64,000 nt of DNA, from positions 115,703 through 179,702 of the forward strand of contig URAN01000001.1 in assembly GCA_900545865.1 (NCBI GenBank), read 5' to 3'. The position numbers and the translations under genes were made by a program. The stretch comes from an uncultured Eubacteriales bacterium (GTDB lineage: Bacteria; Bacillota; Clostridia; Monoglobales; Monoglobaceae). Shown in pieces: positions 61,483 through 64,000 of the stretch; position 1 is the first letter of the stretch, and each line of letters starts with the position of its first letter. The notes under the pieces are model-generated. The model searched no databases, was not told the DNA's origin, and saw only the letters and a program-made list of their open reading frames with translations.

Positions 61483-63306
61483 ATGAAAAGAGAAGATTTA
61501 AGAAATATCGCGATAATCGCTCACGTTGACCACGGCAAGACCACGCTTGTTGACGAAATGCTGAAACAAGGCGGCGTATATCGTGAGAATCAGGTTGTAG
61601 AAGAACGCGTAATGGATAATAATGATTTAGAGCGCGAGAGAGGTATAACGATTCTTGCCAAAAACACATCGGTATATTATGAAGATATAAAGATGAACAT
61701 TATCGATACCCCGGGGCACGCCGATTTCAGCGGCGAGGTCGAGCGTATATTAAAAATGGTGAATGGTGTTATACTGCTCATCGATGCGGCAGAGGGACCG
61801 ATGCCCCAGACAAGATTTGTGCTTCAAAAGGCTCTTGAAATGAAGCACCGCGTAATAATAGTGGTGAATAAAATCGACCGTCCCGATGCAAGACTCGATG
61901 AGATTCCCGATGAGATTCTGGACTTGCTGATTGACCTTAACGCAAGTGACGAACAGCTCGAAAGCCCGATAATATTCTGTTCGGGCAGAGCCGGTACGGC
62001 GTCGCTTTCGCCCTATGACGACGCAAAGGATTTAAAGGTTTTGTTTGAAACAATTAAGAATTATATCCCCGCACCCGAGGGTGACGAAAAAGGTCCGCTT
62101 CAGATGCTGGTGTCGTCAATCGATTATAACGACTATGTGGGAAGAATCGCAATAGGCAGAATCGAACGCGGCGAGCTTGATAAAAACAGCGAAATTATGG
62201 TGTGTGACTATCACGGCAAGCACGAACCGTATAAATCAAAGATAGTGAATATTTATCAGATTGACGGCCTGGGCAAGACCCCGGTTGATTCCGCGCTGGT
62301 CGGCGATATTGTTTGTTTTTCGGGCGTTACCGATATTACAATCGGAGATACGATTACTGCGGTTGACAACCCCGAACCGCTGCCGTTTGTAAAGATTTCC
62401 GAACCGACAATAGAAATGACATTCTCGGTCAACGACAGTCCGTTCGCCGGCAGAGAGGGTAAGTTTGTTACATCGCGCCAGCTCCGCGACAGACTGCACA
62501 GAGAATTGTTAAAAGACGTGTCGCTGCGCGTTGAGGACGGTGATACAACCGACAGCTTTAAGGTTGCCGGCAGAGGTGAAATGCACATCTCCATATTGAT
62601 TGAGACAATGCGACGTGAGGGATATGAGTTTTCGGTAAGCACCCCTAAAGTTTTGTTTAAAGAGATTGACGGACAACGCTGTGAACCGATAGAGCGGCTT
62701 TATATCGATGTTCCCGAGGCGGCAATGGGCGCGGTTATGGAAAAAATGGGCGAGCGTAAGGGTGACCTTGTTTCGATGACACCCCAGGGTTCGCGGATGA
62801 AACTTGAATATCTCATTCCTGCGAGAGGTCTGCTCGGTTACAGAAACGAGTTTTTGACCGATACGCGCGGCGAGGGTATAATGAACTCTGTCTTTGACAG
62901 CTATCAGCCGTTTAAAGGCGATATAACGCGCCGCCATACGGGTTCGCTCGTTTCGTTTGACACGGGCGAGGCTGTCGGATACGGAATATTCAAAGTACAA
63001 GACAGAGGAACTATGTTTATCACGCCCGGTACGGCGGTGTACGAGGGAATGATTGTCGGCTGGTCGCCAAAGGGCGAGGATATTAACGTTAATGTCTGCA
63101 AGAAAAAACAGCTCACAAACACAAGAGCCTCGGGAAGTGATGACGCTCTGCGTCTTATTCCGCCGCAGATACTCAGCTTAGAGGGCTGTCTTGAATTTTT
63201 GGCTGATGACGAGCTTTTAGAGGTTACGCCCGAAAGTCTCAGATTGCGCAAGCGCATCTTGAATAATCAGCTCCGTGCAAAAGCAAATGCACATAACAAA
63301 AAATAA
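61483..63306 (+). CDS. bipA: GTP-binding ribosome-associated protein BipA/TypA
   Basis: 607 residues. Domain I with A-H-V-D-H-G-K-T-T (P-loop), R-G-I-T-I, D-T-P-G-H and N-K-I-D (G1-G4); then EF-G-like domains II, III and V and the BipA-specific C-terminal domain (R-G-L-L-G-Y-R-N-E-F-L-T-D-T-R-G-E-G). BipA is a translational GTPase for ribosome assembly and stress, notably at low temperature. The gene is intact; only its terminator borders the mobile fragment. Confidence 0.96.
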   Translation: MKREDLRNIAIIAHVDHGKTTLVDEMLKQGGVYRENQVVEERVMDNNDLERERGITILAKNTSVYYEDIKMNIIDTPGHADFSGEVERILKMVNGVILLIDAAEGPMPQTRFVLQKALEMKHRVIIVVNKIDRPDARLDEIPDEILDLLIDLNASDEQLESPIIFCSGRAGTASLSPYDDAKDLKVLFETIKNYIPAPEGDEKGPLQMLVSSIDYNDYVGRIAIGRIERGELDKNSEIMVCDYHGKHEPYKSKIVNIYQIDGLGKTPVDSALVGDIVCFSGVTDITIGDTITAVDNPEPLPFVKISEPTIEMTFSVNDSPFAGREGKFVTSRQLRDRLHRELLKDVSLRVEDGDTTDSFKVAGRGEMHISILIETMRREGYEFSVSTPKVLFKEIDGQRCEPIERLYIDVPEAAMGAVMEKMGERKGDLVSMTPQGSRMKLEYLIPARGLLGYRNEFLTDTRGEGIMNSVFDSYQPFKGDITRRHTGSLVSFDTGEAVGYGIFKVQDRGTMFITPGTAVYEGMIVGWSPKGEDINVNVCKKKQLTNTRASGSDDALRLIPPQILSLEGCLEFLADDELLEVTPESLRLRKRILNNQLRAKANAHNKK

Positions 63307-64000
63307 CTAAATCAAGCGAAATCTGCCGGTAAAGCGGCGGGGTTCGCTTGATTTTTTTCTCCAACTCCTTTTCCAGATTCTTATAGTCCTGTTCTGCACC
63401 GCGAATGTCCCTGTCCTCGGCAGAATAAATCGTCTGCCCGGATACTTGGGTACTGCCCGAAAAGAGGATGCCGCAGGAGGAAAAACCAGACATCACCATC
63501 AGGATGAGCAAAACAAAAACGCCCACGATCACAAGAACGTGCGCGTTACTCTTTGCGGCGGTCATAAGGCTGTTTACTGCCGAACCGACCACAGATTTTC
63601 CCTTGTCCACTACTTGTTCTACACCAGACCGTGCGGCAGATGCACCGCCGGATACGGCTTTTTTGCTTCCAACGGTCTGTGCCGCTGTGCCACCAGACCG
63701 GGCTGCGGCATAGTAGCTCTGTCGAATGTCATGTTTCTGCCACCATCGGGAGAGCCAATTGGAACCACCCTCACGGGTACCGATACCGGAATCTCCTGCA
63801 TTTTGTGATGCAGTTGGTTCTTGCGCAGAAGATTTTGCGGTTTTGGAGTTTTTCTTGCCCTGCACCTTGGCTTTCTTTTTCAGTTTCCGGGCATAGCGGC
63901 TCTTGGAAATATCGCGGACATTTCCAGCGGCCTTTTCACCCTCGCTCAACGCCTGCACACCGACATTATCTTCCTCATATTGGTCGATTTCCCGGTGTGC
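63239..64000 (-). pseudogene. Truncated mobile-element protein gene (conjugative-transposon type, membrane-anchored)
   Basis: The reading frame enters from the right edge on the minus strand (residues upstream read H-R-E-I-D-Q-Y-E-E-D-N-V-G-V-Q), so the true start is outside the window. The product is rich in Lys/Ala/Ser with G-N-V-R-D-I-S-K-S-R-Y-A-R-K-L-K-K-K and a transmembrane helix (H-V-L-V-I-V-G-V-F-V-L-L-I-L-M-V-M-S-G-F), resembling the N-terminal part of CD1107/CD1108-type NlpC/P60 proteins of Tn916/CTn-like elements. After E-K-E-L-E-K-K (about 63360) the frame runs into the bipA terminator and stops at 63239, giving a foreign tail. So the gene is cut at about 63358. Confidence 0.6.
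63310..63358 (+). terminator. Terminator of bipA
   Basis: AATCAAGCGAA (63310-63320) pairs with TTCGCTTGATT (63343-63353), then T-run to 63358. The homology to mobile-element genes begins just after this T-run. Confidence 0.85.

Noticed and set aside
1..64000. rRNA, tRNA and CRISPR arrays
   Set aside because: None was seen on reading both strands; this was not confirmed with a dedicated search.

Overview
The window looks like chromosome from an anaerobic, endospore-forming member of the Clostridia. The evidence is a complete spoIIIAA-AH operon, SpoVB, a CIRCE/HrcA heat-shock operon, the SCIFF peptide and its radical SAM maturase, an Rnf complex, a biotin-dependent Na+-pumping decarboxylase, and several S-layer-homology (SLH) surface proteins. 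No rRNA, tRNA or CRISPR array was seen. A species cannot be named from the sequence alone.

Layout. 0-3.6 kb: surface locus in which a dockerin-ended protein (cut by the window edge) is followed by an SLH-anchored protein with a cohesin-like N-terminus. 3.8-10.9 kb (minus strand): ZIP metal transporter; five-gene Na+-translocating decarboxylase operon carrying both a 12S and a 5S type carboxyltransferase; RluB. 11.2-17.5 kb: small HTH regulator and short ComEC, convergent with a lipoprotein ApbE, then an AraC regulator and a K+-dependent-type membrane pyrophosphatase. 17.7-24.1 kb: accessory stretch with a DUF378 protein, an AT-rich secreted protein behind a structured attenuated leader, a decayed surface-protein pseudogene, dispersed repeats, PTS enzyme I, and a NagB-ROK kinase fusion. 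24.1-29.3 kb: spoIIIA operon. 29.4-36.7 kb: CIRCE-hrcA-grpE-dnaK-dnaJ-prmA-rsmE and a small membrane protein. 37.1-43.6 kb: citrate synthase followed by rnfCDGEAB. 43.7-48.9 kb: SpoVB, RNase M5, an Orn/Lys/Arg decarboxylase, SCIFF maturase and SCIFF peptide. 49.4-63.3 kb: Na+/alanine symporter, an intergenic DnaA-box cluster, a two-component system, an SLH amidase, a U32 family protein, a 970-residue SLH protein, a MATE transporter and BipA. 63.36-64.0 kb: truncated gene of a conjugative-type mobile element, abutting the bipA terminator.

How the genes fit together. The energy genes form a coherent ion economy: Rnf couples ferredoxin/NAD redox to ion export, the decarboxylase and the pyrophosphatase are further primary pumps of families that can use Na+, and the AGCS symporter spends Na+ on uptake. 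ApbE can supply the covalent FMN that RnfG and RnfD need. The surface genes (three SLH proteins, a cohesin/dockerin pair and an SLH amidase) indicate a cell wall with non-covalently attached protein layers.

Most genes between 4 and 49 kb lie on the minus strand and most genes after 49 kb on the plus strand. The switch lies next to an AT-rich intergenic region holding three contiguous DnaA-box-like 9-mers, which makes that region worth testing as a replication-origin or DnaA-binding site. Gene starts were moved from the longest reading frame where a Shine-Dalgarno sequence clearly favoured an internal ATG.
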